Assembly: GCA_964520865.1 (NCBI GenBank)
Contig: CAZFOY010000010.1
Location: 1-64,000, forward strand
Direction of reading: 5' to 3'
DNA length: 64,000 nt
Origin: CAVQCT01 sp964520865
GTDB taxonomy: Bacteria > Zixibacteria > MSB-5A5 > GN15 > FEB-12
This document shows positions 51,448 to 60,664 of the stretch, one piece after another. The notes below the pieces were generated by a model. That model made no database searches and was not told the origin of the DNA. It worked only from the letters and a program-made list of their open reading frames with translations. Position numbers and translations under genes: made by a program. Within the stretch, counting starts at the first letter, position 1, and the number at the start of each line of letters is the position of its first letter.

Positions 51448-52376
51448 CACACCAGCCTCCCGAGGAGCTTGCGTGTCGAATAGCAGTTGTATTCGTAGGT
51501 TCGTGCACCCCACTTGTCCTTGTAGCTGCTCAACGAATCGGCATCCGGCGGCGATGCCCCCAGATTGAGATACTTCAGTCCGCGCTCTGCGGTTCGGCGG
51601 GCCAGTGAATAGAGCATCAATTGATTTGCTTTTAGGAACGAGTACGATTTGTCGAAATAGACTTGCCAGTTCAACACCATATCCCTCTCGATGAAATTGA
51701 TATGCGAACTGACCGCATTTCCTTCATGCTCGCACCAGGTCCAGATTACTCGTGGGTCATTGCTCGATAGATCAGCGAGGGCCTGGAAGAATTCCGGCGG
51801 GTATTTCGGCTTTCGCTGGTGGCGTTCTTCAGTCAACTTCATCAATTCAAGGAAGCTGTTCATATGAGCCGAAGCATCGAATGGCACAACCTTTGTACCT
51901 TCTCGTTCCGCCTTGCGGATCTCCGACCTGAGCTTCTTGTCCGGCGGCGCCCAGTCCGGTTCGGCTAAGTCCACCAGTTGCGTGGTGCACAGCTGTACCT
52001 CCATGTCGGGCGTCGGCACGAAGCTCTTGTAATAGTCGAACAGGAACAGCTTGACGTAGTCGGCCTGAAGAAGGACTTCCGAGAAAAGTCCCGCTATCGT
52101 TTCCCTCTCGTCCGATGTGATTGAATCGGCGAAATAAACCTGCCCGTAGCATCCGTCCGGCATGGCCTGAAACCGCTTCACCGGTCGCATCCCGAACTCG
52201 ATTCCGGGTACGACGGCGAGAGTCTCTCCTTCGAGCTCTGCCGACCAAACGACGGGATGCCCTCCGATCGAATCCCAGAGCCTGAGAAAACCGGAAGAAG
52301 CGAAGAACGATCCTTCAGTCAATGCCGAGAGCAATGAAGGATCGAATTGGTCAAGATCGTATCGAGAGATTTTCAT
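51447..52376 (-). CDS. FemAB/CelD-like GNAT-fold transferase
   Basis: Protein of 309 residues of the Acetyltransf_6/FemAB-like type: an N-terminal half with LRLWDSIGGHPVVWSAELEG and a C-terminal GNAT half with FLELMKLTEERHQRKPKYPPEFFQAL, VSSHINFIERDMVLNWQVYFDKSY and YLNLGASPPDADSLSSYKDKWGA. Such proteins transfer acyl or aminoacyl groups to cell-surface polysaccharides or peptidoglycan. The start overlaps the propeller gene's stop (TAATG), and it is coupled to two glycosyltransferase genes, which supports a role in surface glycan synthesis. Exact donor and acceptor are unknown. Confidence 0.8.
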   Translation of the reverse strand: MKISRYDLDQFDPSLLSALTEGSFFASSGFLRLWDSIGGHPVVWSAELEGETLAVVPGIEFGMRPVKRFQAMPDGCYGQVYFADSITSDERETIAGLFSEVLLQADYVKLFLFDYYKSFVPTPDMEVQLCTTQLVDLAEPDWAPPDKKLRSEIRKAEREGTKVVPFDASAHMNSFLELMKLTEERHQRKPKYPPEFFQALADLSSNDPRVIWTWCEHEGNAVSSHINFIERDMVLNWQVYFDKSYSFLKANQLMLYSLARRTAERGLKYLNLGASPPDADSLSSYKDKWGARTYEYNCYSTRKLLGRLV

Positions 52377-54604
52377 TACCTGCGTATGAGCAGCAGTTTG
52401 CCTTTGCCTACGTTACCGTCGACATCCCTGATAACGAACAGATAGACTCCGGAGGCTACTTCTTTTCCCCGGTCGTTGCGCCCGTCCCACGCGGCCAGCG
52501 GCATTTGCCGAATCAACTCTCCTGCGACTGTAAAGATCCTGAGAGTTCCTGTTTTGTTCAGATTGAAACTCACGCGATCGTCGGGGGATGATATCACGAA
52601 CGGATTGGGGAAGGCAACGACTTCATTGACGGAATTTACGGGCGGACCGAATATTCCAGGCGTCAGCGTGAAGCCGGAATTCGTACCTACGTAAATCCAG
52701 CCACTATTATGATCTACCGTCACGCTGTTGATCAGGTCGCCGGAGATATCGCTGTTCAGCGTATTGAACACGGTTACCTCACCGGTGACACCGTCACGAA
52801 AACCGAGTCCGTTTCGCGTACCGATCCAGGCATTTCCACGGCCGTCGAACTCGATATCGTTTATGTTGGAGCTGATGCCGGCCGGTAAAGGGACGTCGCC
52901 GAACCTATCCGTCCCCCCGATATCATAGCGGGAGATGCCGAAATTCGTCCCGACCCAGAGGGTTCCATCGGGCGCATATCGCACAATGCGGACATTGTCG
53001 GAAATCAGGCCGGAATTCGCCCGGACAATATGCTGAAACTGGATGCTGTCCGGTACGACCTTCGGGCCGATATTCGCCAGATAGAGGCCATCGGACTCGT
53101 TACCAACTGCTAACAGGCCGTCGTTGATCGCAATCGAGGTGACGTGGGCATCGCTGAGTCCGTTTGGAATGCCGAGGGAATCCCAGCTGGACCGATTATC
53201 CAGACTGTCCAGGTCTGCGATAACAACGGAGAAGCCGTTTATCGCTCGATAGCAGGTGGTGTAGAGATAGTGGCCATCGGTCGCTATATCGGTATTGATC
53301 ACATAAGTGAGGCCGAAAGGCGGGTTGTCCGAGTTGCCGATCATGGGGGTGTTCGTCTGATCGTAGTGCTTGAGGGTTGACCCATCGAGATAATAGAGTC
53401 CGCCCCCCTCGGTACCGAACCAGACATTGTCGGACGAGTCCACAAGCAACCTTGTGGAGACACGATTCCCCGGTGTGATTCTTACCCAGCTGCTGTCCAC
53501 CAGCTCGGCGCTCTGGTCCGAAAAGAAACCGCCGAAGAGCCTTCCGTCTCTTGTGGTAGCGATATCGGTCACATTGTTTCCGGGCGTACCGATATATGGA
53601 TAAGACCTGAATGTGCCGGAACTATTCTGGTAGATTCCTCCACTCGCTGACGCTATCCATCGATAGCTCCCGGTATTGAATCCCGTCAGACCGGACCCAC
53701 TGACGCCGCTAATCGAGTAGGTGGATACGCCGCCGGCAGTAAGATATCCGCATCCGAGGCTGCCATAGAAGAACAATGTGTCATTCTCTACCTTCAGATC
53801 GGTGATTCGCGAACCGGCACCCAGGAGCATTTGCGTGAAGACGGTATCTCCGGTTCCAGCGTTAATATCCATGCGGTAAAAGCCGCGCGAGTTTGCGATA
53901 TAGACATTCGACTCGTACTCCGTCACCTGCATGATTGAATCCTGTCCAAGTTCCGGGTGGTTACCGAGATTGAAGGTTACCCACGATGCCGGCGATTTCA
54001 GCAAAAGTGGATCGGTACGATCGGCTACGGCCAGACCGCTCGACGTGGCGATCCAGATCGTATCGTTGGTGAGCATTATGTCGTTCACCATCGGCGAAGA
54101 ATTCAGGTTCCCGAACAGCGTGTAGCTGTCCTGTATTTGTCCTCCGTCGTTCGTCTTGGAAAAGAGAACCAGACCGTCTTCCGCTCCCACCCATATATCA
54201 TTGCCGTCATCGACGAGACGGCGAAGGCTGAACAAGTTATTGTCGTAATCAAAGAAGAGAAACTGCTGCGAATTCTTTCCGTCGTACTTGATCAGCCGTC
54301 CGAATCCTGCAAGCCAGATCTGTCCGTCGCCGTCGACCATGACATCGGTGATATCGTTCGTACCGAGACCGTCAAGATTGCGGTACATTCCGGGTTTGGT
54401 CGAAGGGTCGGTGATCGCAAGAAGTCCCCCGGAAGTTGCCACGAATAAAGTATCGTCGATCATCTTCATTTGATTGACGTACCGAAACGACGTGAAATTC
54501 GTGCAATCCAGCTCACGGGTAAAGGCATCAGCCCGTCCGAACGGCAAAACGCTCAGGACGGCTACGATTGCGACCGCTTGTGCGAGAATTTTGCGAGGAT
54601 CCAT
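52376..54604 (-). CDS. exported two-component-propeller-repeat protein with T9SS-type C-terminal domain
   Basis: Protein of 742 residues. Signal peptide about 1-27 (ILAQAVAIVAVLSVLPFGRADA). The body consists of repeated beta-propeller blades of the two-component regulator propeller type: QIWLAGFGRLIKYDG, IWVGAEDGLVLF, IWIATSSGLAV, VWFGTEGGGLYYLDG, LWVGTNFGISRYD, AWIGTRNGLGF. The last about 85 residues look like a FlgD-like/type A sorting domain (VVAFPNPFVIS, then WDGRNDRGKEVASGVYLFVI). No kinase domain follows, so this is a stand-alone surface or secreted protein. ATG 54604 lies within the end of lnt and lacks a clear ribosome binding site, suggesting coupling. Confidence 0.82.
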   Translation of the reverse strand: MDPRKILAQAVAIVAVLSVLPFGRADAFTRELDCTNFTSFRYVNQMKMIDDTLFVATSGGLLAITDPSTKPGMYRNLDGLGTNDITDVMVDGDGQIWLAGFGRLIKYDGKNSQQFLFFDYDNNLFSLRRLVDDGNDIWVGAEDGLVLFSKTNDGGQIQDSYTLFGNLNSSPMVNDIMLTNDTIWIATSSGLAVADRTDPLLLKSPASWVTFNLGNHPELGQDSIMQVTEYESNVYIANSRGFYRMDINAGTGDTVFTQMLLGAGSRITDLKVENDTLFFYGSLGCGYLTAGGVSTYSISGVSGSGLTGFNTGSYRWIASASGGIYQNSSGTFRSYPYIGTPGNNVTDIATTRDGRLFGGFFSDQSAELVDSSWVRITPGNRVSTRLLVDSSDNVWFGTEGGGLYYLDGSTLKHYDQTNTPMIGNSDNPPFGLTYVINTDIATDGHYLYTTCYRAINGFSVVIADLDSLDNRSSWDSLGIPNGLSDAHVTSIAINDGLLAVGNESDGLYLANIGPKVVPDSIQFQHIVRANSGLISDNVRIVRYAPDGTLWVGTNFGISRYDIGGTDRFGDVPLPAGISSNINDIEFDGRGNAWIGTRNGLGFRDGVTGEVTVFNTLNSDISGDLINSVTVDHNSGWIYVGTNSGFTLTPGIFGPPVNSVNEVVAFPNPFVISSPDDRVSFNLNKTGTLRIFTVAGELIRQMPLAAWDGRNDRGKEVASGVYLFVIRDVDGNVGKGKLLLIRR

Positions 54605-56118
54605 AGTGCGATCAATATACAGCTTATTGATATTGTTAACAAGAACGACCATCGACCGACCACATCGCCGTACCGGGTAAAGACGGAATAGCCGTTCAGG
54701 GAGTTCAATTTACCGATCAGCGACTCGGCCCGGTAGATCGGGATACTCTCCCGTATCCGCCCATAATTGTCCACTATATACGTGAGCCCGCTGTTGCCGA
54801 CCCGTGCCCCCCAAATACGATTTTCGACACATCGGGTGACGAATATCCGGGAATGCATGTAAATACCCACCGACTTCCCGAACCAGGTGTCGTTCGTTAT
54901 TCCGACCAGGAAATCGGCCCCGCTAAGAACATCGCCACGGACAAACTCCGGAAAAGTCGACTCGAAGCAGATCAGCACAGCGTACAGATGGTCAGGCAGT
55001 TTGAAAAGGTGTGCCGAATCCCCCGGGTAGAAGTCCGACCACCACTGAACGGTCGTGCCGATAAACGTCAGGTACTTTCGCAAGAAGTCCTGCTCAAGGA
55101 ATCCGAGATAATCCTGGTAAGGAACATGTTCCGAGAACGGGACGAGCTTTACTTTGTCGTATCTCGACTCCATCCTCCCCTCCTTGTTGAATTGGAAGCA
55201 GGAGTTGAAATAACGCATCTTTCCTTTGATATAGGAGGCGCCCAGCCCTCCTACGAGGTCATATGACTTTGACTCGATGGCGATATTTCCGACCTCCGTC
55301 CGACAGGCCAGATCATGAGTCAAATAACACGGTACTGCCGTTTCCGGCCAGATATACAAACCGACCGTCGAGTCGGCGATTTCTCCGGTGAGGTCGTTGT
55401 AAATGCTGAACGCCTTGAATTCGTTGCCTCTCTCCCACTTCACATCGAGCGGCACATTCCCCTGTAGCAAAGCCACTTTGAATTTCCCCGGCACCGGGTA
55501 CTTGGGCATCTCAATCCACCCGTACGACCAGAGACCGCCTACAATAGCCAGCGACACAAACACTGCCGTCACCCTTCGTTCCGGACTTACATCCGATCGG
55601 AACACCTGCCAGAGCAGGACATTTACGGCAACGATGACAAACGACAATCCATGCGCACCGATTACCGACACAATCTGGAGAACGTTCAGGTAATACGCCT
55701 GGGAGTAACCGAGATCCGACCAGGGGAAGGCAAACTGAGAGAGGGTACGGAAGTATTCCATACCGACCCATAGGAACGGAACGGCGACACAACCGAACAG
55801 CGGCCTGAATCGATAGACTTTGTTGAAGATCACGAGAATGGCCGCATAATAGAACGCCACGATAATTATCGAAGCGAGGATTCCCGGGATAGTCACCTGA
55901 GCTACCCAGTAGAGCGAAAAAAGGTTGAAGAAGAAGCCGAAGAAATAGGCAGCGTTGAAGGCCGGCCTCCCCTTCAGAGAACTAATGATCATCAGTGGCC
56001 TGATAAGCGAGAACCAGGCGAGAAAACCGAAAAAGCCGGGATAGAATGACAGGGAAAGTAAAAACGACCAGATCATTAATTCCAGTCGTCGTTTACGTAG
56101 TTCGATGTCTGCCGGCAC
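54562..56118 (-). CDS. lnt: apolipoprotein N-acyltransferase
   Basis: Inner-membrane enzyme of 518 residues that adds the third acyl chain to lipoproteins. Six or so N-terminal membrane segments precede a nitrilase-like periplasmic domain and a final membrane helix. The Glu-Lys-Cys triad is visible as LYIWPETAVP, DKVKLVPFSEHVPY and VLICFESTFPE (Cys384). The presence of lnt shows a Gram-negative lipoprotein pathway, in keeping with the lipoprotein gene at 2.4-2.9 kb. It lies 40 bases after gpmI and overlaps the propeller gene by 43 bases. Confidence 0.96.
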   Translation of the reverse strand: MPADIELRKRRLELMIWSFLLSLSFYPGFFGFLAWFSLIRPLMIISSLKGRPAFNAAYFFGFFFNLFSLYWVAQVTIPGILASIIIVAFYYAAILVIFNKVYRFRPLFGCVAVPFLWVGMEYFRTLSQFAFPWSDLGYSQAYYLNVLQIVSVIGAHGLSFVIVAVNVLLWQVFRSDVSPERRVTAVFVSLAIVGGLWSYGWIEMPKYPVPGKFKVALLQGNVPLDVKWERGNEFKAFSIYNDLTGEIADSTVGLYIWPETAVPCYLTHDLACRTEVGNIAIESKSYDLVGGLGASYIKGKMRYFNSCFQFNKEGRMESRYDKVKLVPFSEHVPYQDYLGFLEQDFLRKYLTFIGTTVQWWSDFYPGDSAHLFKLPDHLYAVLICFESTFPEFVRGDVLSGADFLVGITNDTWFGKSVGIYMHSRIFVTRCVENRIWGARVGNSGLTYIVDNYGRIRESIPIYRAESLIGKLNSLNGYSVFTRYGDVVGRWSFLLTISISCILIALWILAKFSHKRSQS

Positions 56119-56158
56119 GAAAAAGCGGCCGAGTTTTTTCAGCGTATTTGCCAGGGGG

Positions 56159-57697
56159 TTATCCTCGGATAATAAGCGACTTCCCGGTCATTTCCTTCGG
56201 CTGCTCGATACCCATGATATCCAGAATGGTCGGTGCGACATCGGCCAGCACCCCGCCGTTGCGGAGCCCCGATATCGGCAGCTTCCCGGTGGAATCATAG
56301 ACGATGAACGGCACCAGATTGGTCGTATGAGCGGTAAACGGTCCACCGGATTTCGGATCAATCATCATCTCCGCGTTACCGTGATCGGCCGTCACCAGAG
56401 CGACTCCGCCGACTTTCTTAACGGCCTCCAACAACCGACCCAGCCCGGTATCAACGGCCTCCGCCGCCTGTTTGGCGGCATCGAATACGCCGGTATGTCC
56501 GACCATGTCGCAATTGGCATAGTTCAGCAAAACGAAGTCGTACTTTCCGGACGTTATCTCAGAAACCGCATGGTCGGTCAGCGCTACCGACGACATTTCG
56601 GGCTGCAGATCGTAAGTGGCGACCTTTGGCGACGGAATCATCTCCCGCTCTTCGCCTTCGAACGGCTCTTCCCGTCCGCCGTTGAAGAAGAATGTCACGT
56701 GCGCATATTTCTCGGTCTCAGCGGTGTGAAGCTGCTTCAGGCCACGTTCGGAAAGAATCTCCGCGAGGATGCGGTCAAGTTTGATCGGGCTATAAGCAAC
56801 GGTTGCACCCGTCATTTCGTCGTCATAATTCGTCATCGTCACGAGGTGGACATTCGGGTTATCAGGGTGATTCACGTTCGGCAGATCCTTGCCCAGAAGC
56901 ATATAGCTGAGCTGACGGGCTCGGTCGGAGCGGAAATTGAAATAGATGACTGCATCGCCGTCTTTGATCCTTCCTTTCTCGGGATCACCGAGATCGACAA
57001 CGAACGGCACGATGAATTCATCGGTCACATCTTTGGCATACGACGCCTTGATCCCTTCGACCGGATCTGCGAATTTCTCGCCGGTGCCGTGCACCGCGGC
57101 TTCATATGCCTTGTCAGTGCGTTCCCATCGCTTGTCGCGATCCATGCCGTAGTAACGGCCGCCCACCGTGGAGACTTTTCCGACTCCAAGTTCCTTGAAT
57201 TTGTCCTGGACTTGGGCCATGTAGTCCTTGCCTGCGGTCGGCGAAGTATCGCGTCCATCCATCAGGGCGTGAAGATACAGCTCCTTCACCCTTCGTTGTT
57301 TCGCCAGTTCGGCGAGTGCGTACAGGTGCTCCATTGAAGAGTGCACCTGACCATCGGATACGAGACCTATCAGATGAACCGCATTCCCGCCCGATACCGC
57401 CTTGTCCATCGCGGTCAGAAAGGCTTCGTTTTCGAAGAATTTGCCGTTTTCGATCTCGTTGTCGATGCGGGTAATGTCCTGATACACGACCCGTCCGGCG
57501 CCCAGATTAAGATGACCGACTTCGCTGTTTCCCATCTGTCCGGCCGGAAGGCCGACCGCTTTACCGGAGCCATCGATCTTAGTGTGAGGACAGGTCTTGA
57601 TCAGATTGTCGTAGGTCGGCTTGTGAGCGGCCGCGATCGCATTATCAGGCAGAGGCTCGCGCAAACCGAATCCGTCCATGATGCAAAGCAGGATCAT
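56159..57697 (-). CDS. gpmI: 2,3-bisphosphoglycerate-independent phosphoglycerate mutase
   Basis: Manganese-dependent glycolytic enzyme interconverting 3- and 2-phosphoglycerate, 512 residues. The start ILLCIMDGFGLRE contains the first metal ligand; the catalytic serine lies in GQMGNSEVGHLNLGAGR; LHALMDGRDTSP, GRYYGMDRDKRWER, NYANCDMVGHTG and VTADHGNAEMM are family signatures. It begins three bases after the purM stop with only a weak ribosome binding site, so translation is probably coupled. Confidence 0.97.
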   Translation of the reverse strand: MILLCIMDGFGLREPLPDNAIAAAHKPTYDNLIKTCPHTKIDGSGKAVGLPAGQMGNSEVGHLNLGAGRVVYQDITRIDNEIENGKFFENEAFLTAMDKAVSGGNAVHLIGLVSDGQVHSSMEHLYALAELAKQRRVKELYLHALMDGRDTSPTAGKDYMAQVQDKFKELGVGKVSTVGGRYYGMDRDKRWERTDKAYEAAVHGTGEKFADPVEGIKASYAKDVTDEFIVPFVVDLGDPEKGRIKDGDAVIYFNFRSDRARQLSYMLLGKDLPNVNHPDNPNVHLVTMTNYDDEMTGATVAYSPIKLDRILAEILSERGLKQLHTAETEKYAHVTFFFNGGREEPFEGEEREMIPSPKVATYDLQPEMSSVALTDHAVSEITSGKYDFVLLNYANCDMVGHTGVFDAAKQAAEAVDTGLGRLLEAVKKVGGVALVTADHGNAEMMIDPKSGGPFTAHTTNLVPFIVYDSTGKLPISGLRNGGVLADVAPTILDIMGIEQPKEMTGKSLIIRG

Positions 57698-57700
57698 AAT

Positions 57701-58753
57701 TTATTCTACCAGCCTGACCGACTTTTCTCCCTGAATAATCTTTCCGATGCGATAAGCCTTTTCCCCCATACCCGCCAGCGACGCCTCTACCGGCTCCGCC
57801 TCTGATTCGGGAACGACCAGAATATATCCGATTCCCATATTGAACGCCGAATAGATATCTTCCGGATCAATATCCCCCGCTTCGCGAAGGAAATCGAAAA
57901 TCGGAAGAACCGGCCACGATTTTTTGTCGATTTCCGCCATCATCCCGTCCGGCAGTATTCTCTTGAGATTTCCCGGAATGCCGCCTCCGGTTATGTGCGC
58001 CATACCGTGCACCGTGTGTTTCTCCAGAACGGGGTGGATCAGCGGAGCGTAGCACCGATGTACTTTCATGAGCGCTTTCTCTGCGGTTGTTTCCAGTGCT
58101 TTGATCATCGAATCAGGTCTCAATCCGGCCGTCTCGAAGACAGCCTTACGAGCAAGAGTATATCCATTCGTGTGCAGCCCGTTTGACGGCAGGCCGATGC
58201 AGACATCTCCCGGCATTATCGTCGATCCGTTGATAATCTTCTCCTCATCGACCATTCCGATAACAAACCCGGCGACATCGTATTCACCCGGTTGGTAAAA
58301 GTCGTGCATCTCCGCCATTTCGCCGCCTATCAACGCGACGCCTGCGTTTCTGCATCCGCGGCTCATGCCGTCGATCACTTGAACAATAGTATCCGGGTCG
58401 AGTTTCCCGACAGCTATGTAATCAAGAAAAAACAGCGCTCTTGCGCCGTGCACGAGGATATCGTTGATGCAGTGATTCACGAGATCTTCGCCGACCGTGT
58501 CGTGATGCCCCGTCATGAAGGCGATCTTGAGTTTGGTCCCGACACCATCGCAGGATGAAACAAACACCGGGCGCTTGATTCCCGTCATATCCGGTCGGAA
58601 AAACCCGCCGAACGACCCGAGTCCGCTCAGTACCTGCGAGTTGAATGTAGATGCGGCGAGCTGCTTGATCCGATCGACCGCAGTCTCCCCCGCTTTTATG
58701 TCCACGCCGCTGTCGGCATAGGTGGCTTTTGGCTTATTCTTGCTTGATTCCAT
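57701..58753 (-). CDS. purM: phosphoribosylformylglycinamidine cyclo-ligase
   Basis: Fifth step of purine biosynthesis (AIR synthetase), 350 residues. The N-terminal signature TYADSGVDIKAGETAVDRIK is clear, followed by SSCDGVGTKLKIAF, HHDTVGEDLVNHCINDILVHGARALFFLDYIA and GGEMAEMHDFY; the C-terminal ATP-binding domain has HITGGGIPGNLKRILPDG. ATG 58753 (MESSKNKPK) is preferred over the upstream extension to 58780. No other pur gene is in the window. Confidence 0.97.
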   Translation of the reverse strand: MESSKNKPKATYADSGVDIKAGETAVDRIKQLAASTFNSQVLSGLGSFGGFFRPDMTGIKRPVFVSSCDGVGTKLKIAFMTGHHDTVGEDLVNHCINDILVHGARALFFLDYIAVGKLDPDTIVQVIDGMSRGCRNAGVALIGGEMAEMHDFYQPGEYDVAGFVIGMVDEEKIINGSTIMPGDVCIGLPSNGLHTNGYTLARKAVFETAGLRPDSMIKALETTAEKALMKVHRCYAPLIHPVLEKHTVHGMAHITGGGIPGNLKRILPDGMMAEIDKKSWPVLPIFDFLREAGDIDPEDIYSAFNMGIGYILVVPESEAEPVEASLAGMGEKAYRIGKIIQGEKSVRLVE

Positions 58754-58816
58754 AGGGCTATATACACGCGGTCTATCCAAAAGTCAACTATCGAGCACGA
58801 GGGTCAGAAGCGACTC

Positions 58817-59629
58817 TCACTCAACGTTTTCGCCGGCCGGGTGGCCTACCGGCATAATGATCAGCGCCGCCTCGTCTTTGCCGTTGATCCCGAGAATGGC
58901 ATTGACGGCGTCGTCATTGAAAGCGCCGGCAAGCACCGTGCCCAGTCCCAATGCGGTTGACTGCAAATAGACATTCTCCGCTATCGCGCCGGCCTCCATG
59001 TACGCGTACCGATATCCTCTGTCGGCGTACTTGTGAGTGACCCGCGCGAACCGGGATGTGAACACCAGAGTTACCGGTGCTTTTCCGATTGACTGCTGGC
59101 CATTCGCAGCGATCTGCAATCGGTGGCCGAGATCTCCTGCCTGAAGAAACTGCAGACTGGTATCGGAGACATCGAAATGGTACAGCCCGGGCGGCAATGA
59201 ATCGACATTCGTCACCACGAGATAAATCTCGATCGGGTACAGGGCTCCGGCCGAAGGGGCGGCGCGGCGGGCAGAATTGGCCGAACCGTGGGTTATCCCG
59301 TCGGCCGAGATCAGCAGGCGGGAAAGTTCGGTCAGCGTGACCTGGCGAGTCGAGAAATTCCGATTTGATGCACGCCGGTCGATCGCTTCCGAAAGCGACA
59401 TTTGCGCACTCAACTGCGGAACCGGCAACGCGACTTTCATATTCCACTCGAGCTGTTTGTAGAGCGGAATTTCGTCACCGAAAATCGGACTGGCAGCTTT
59501 CAGCCCGGCCGAGTCGGAACTGGTCTGTTGATGAAACAGCTGGCCGATACTTAGAGAATCGGCGGCGAATGCCTGAAGCGGCAGAATCGTACTGAATATC
59601 AGGATAACTTGAATCTGTTTGAAGCTCAT
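58817..59629 (-). CDS. exported SagB/ThcOx-type nitroreductase-like protein
   Basis: Protein of 270 residues with a signal peptide (IQVILIFSTILPLQAFAA, cleavage near 23) followed by a nitroreductase-fold domain of the SagB/ThcOx type: SLSEAIDRRASNRNF, RRAAPSAGALYPIEIYLVV (flavin-binding block), YRYAYMEAGAIAENVYLQSTALGLGTVLAGAF and IMPVGHPAGE at the end. Such proteins bind FMN and oxidise azolines in bacteriocin maturation or reduce small molecules. No cyclodehydratase or precursor peptide is nearby, so peptide modification is not supported. Export of this domain is notable. Confidence 0.85.
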   Translation of the reverse strand: MSFKQIQVILIFSTILPLQAFAADSLSIGQLFHQQTSSDSAGLKAASPIFGDEIPLYKQLEWNMKVALPVPQLSAQMSLSEAIDRRASNRNFSTRQVTLTELSRLLISADGITHGSANSARRAAPSAGALYPIEIYLVVTNVDSLPPGLYHFDVSDTSLQFLQAGDLGHRLQIAANGQQSIGKAPVTLVFTSRFARVTHKYADRGYRYAYMEAGAIAENVYLQSTALGLGTVLAGAFNDDAVNAILGINGKDEAALIIMPVGHPAGENVE

Positions 59630-59664
59630 AATGACCTCCGGATTATGTATGTATATAACCGCGA

Positions 59665-60657
59665 TTACCTGGCTTCGGATTCAAGAACCTCCAACAGAGT
59701 TTTGAAGTCTCCCGGTAATGGCGCCTCAAAAGTCCGGCGCTCTCCGGAGATCGGGTGGTCGAACTCCAGACGGCGAGCGTGGAGCGCCTGCCGAGACATG
59801 ATGCCCAGAAGCCGTTTCGCCAGCGGTCGCTCCGGCGCGAAAATCCCGCGATGCCACTTCTCGCGGCCGCCGTACTCCGGATCTCCGAAAACAGGATGTC
59901 CCAGATGCGAAAGGTGTACTCTAATCTGATGCGTGCGTCCGGTCTCGAGGGTCACTTCAAGCAGATCGTATGACCGGAATTTCTCAATCACCGAGTAGTG
60001 GGTGACAGCCGGTCGGCTGTTCAGATTGGTCACCGCCATCTTCTTGCGGTTCTTCAGCGACCGCCCTATAGGAAGATCGATAACCCCCGTCTCGTCCTTC
60101 AAATGTCCACACACCAAAGCAAGATAGGTCCGCTTCACTTGTCTTGCCTGGAGAGCTTGTTGAAGCCGCTGATAGGCAATGTCGGTTCGGGCGACGAGAA
60201 GCAGACCGGTAGTATCTTTGTCAAGGCGGTGGACGATTCCCGGACGATCCTCGCCAGAGCCTTTGGCCAATTGCTTGAAATGATGTACCAGGGCGTTGAC
60301 CAACGTACCGGAGCGGTTTCCCGCACCGGGGTGAGTAACGAGCCCGGCCGGTTTATTCACCACAGCCAGATATTCGTCTTCATACACTATCTCAATAGGT
60401 ATGTTCTCTGGTTGAATATCGACTGGAGGCGATTCGACTATCGTGACAGCTATTTTGTCACCCGTCTTGACTTTGGTCTTTTTGTCGACCTTCTCCCCAT
60501 TGACGGTGACGAAGCCTTCCTCGATAAGTTGCTGAATTCGATTTCGAGTGAGGTCAAGATCCTGATGTGAAGAGAGGAAGCGGTCAAGACGCTCGGGCGT
60601 GGCGACATCGTCTGCCACTATTTCCACCCTGCTCTTGTGCAATCGCTCCGCGCTCAT
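59665..60657 (-). CDS. rluD: RluA-family 23S rRNA pseudouridine synthase (RluD-like)
   Basis: Protein of 330 residues with an N-terminal S4 RNA-binding domain (about 18-75: RLDRFLSSHQDLDLTRNRIQQLIEEGFV) and a catalytic domain with the RluA motif HRLDKDTTGLLLVA, in which the Asp is the nucleophile. VVNKPAGLVTHPG and TGRTHQIRVHLSHLGHPVFGD are further family marks. S4 domain and length fit RluD, which modifies helix 69 of 23S rRNA, though RluC-type targets remain possible. It lies seven bases after the PdxJ-like gene. Confidence 0.93.
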   Translation of the reverse strand: MSAERLHKSRVEIVADDVATPERLDRFLSSHQDLDLTRNRIQQLIEEGFVTVNGEKVDKKTKVKTGDKIAVTIVESPPVDIQPENIPIEIVYEDEYLAVVNKPAGLVTHPGAGNRSGTLVNALVHHFKQLAKGSGEDRPGIVHRLDKDTTGLLLVARTDIAYQRLQQALQARQVKRTYLALVCGHLKDETGVIDLPIGRSLKNRKKMAVTNLNSRPAVTHYSVIEKFRSYDLLEVTLETGRTHQIRVHLSHLGHPVFGDPEYGGREKWHRGIFAPERPLAKRLLGIMSRQALHARRLEFDHPISGERRTFEAPLPGDFKTLLEVLESEAR

Positions 60658-60664
60658 ACGGCTG

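Noticed and set aside
56105..57337. 410-codon plus-strand open frame
   Set aside because: It is antisense to gpmI, an unambiguous glycolytic gene.
58817..59629. Thiazole/oxazole-modified peptide cluster around the SagB-type gene
   Set aside because: No YcaO cyclodehydratase, E1-like protein, transporter or precursor peptide is found nearby, and the protein is exported.
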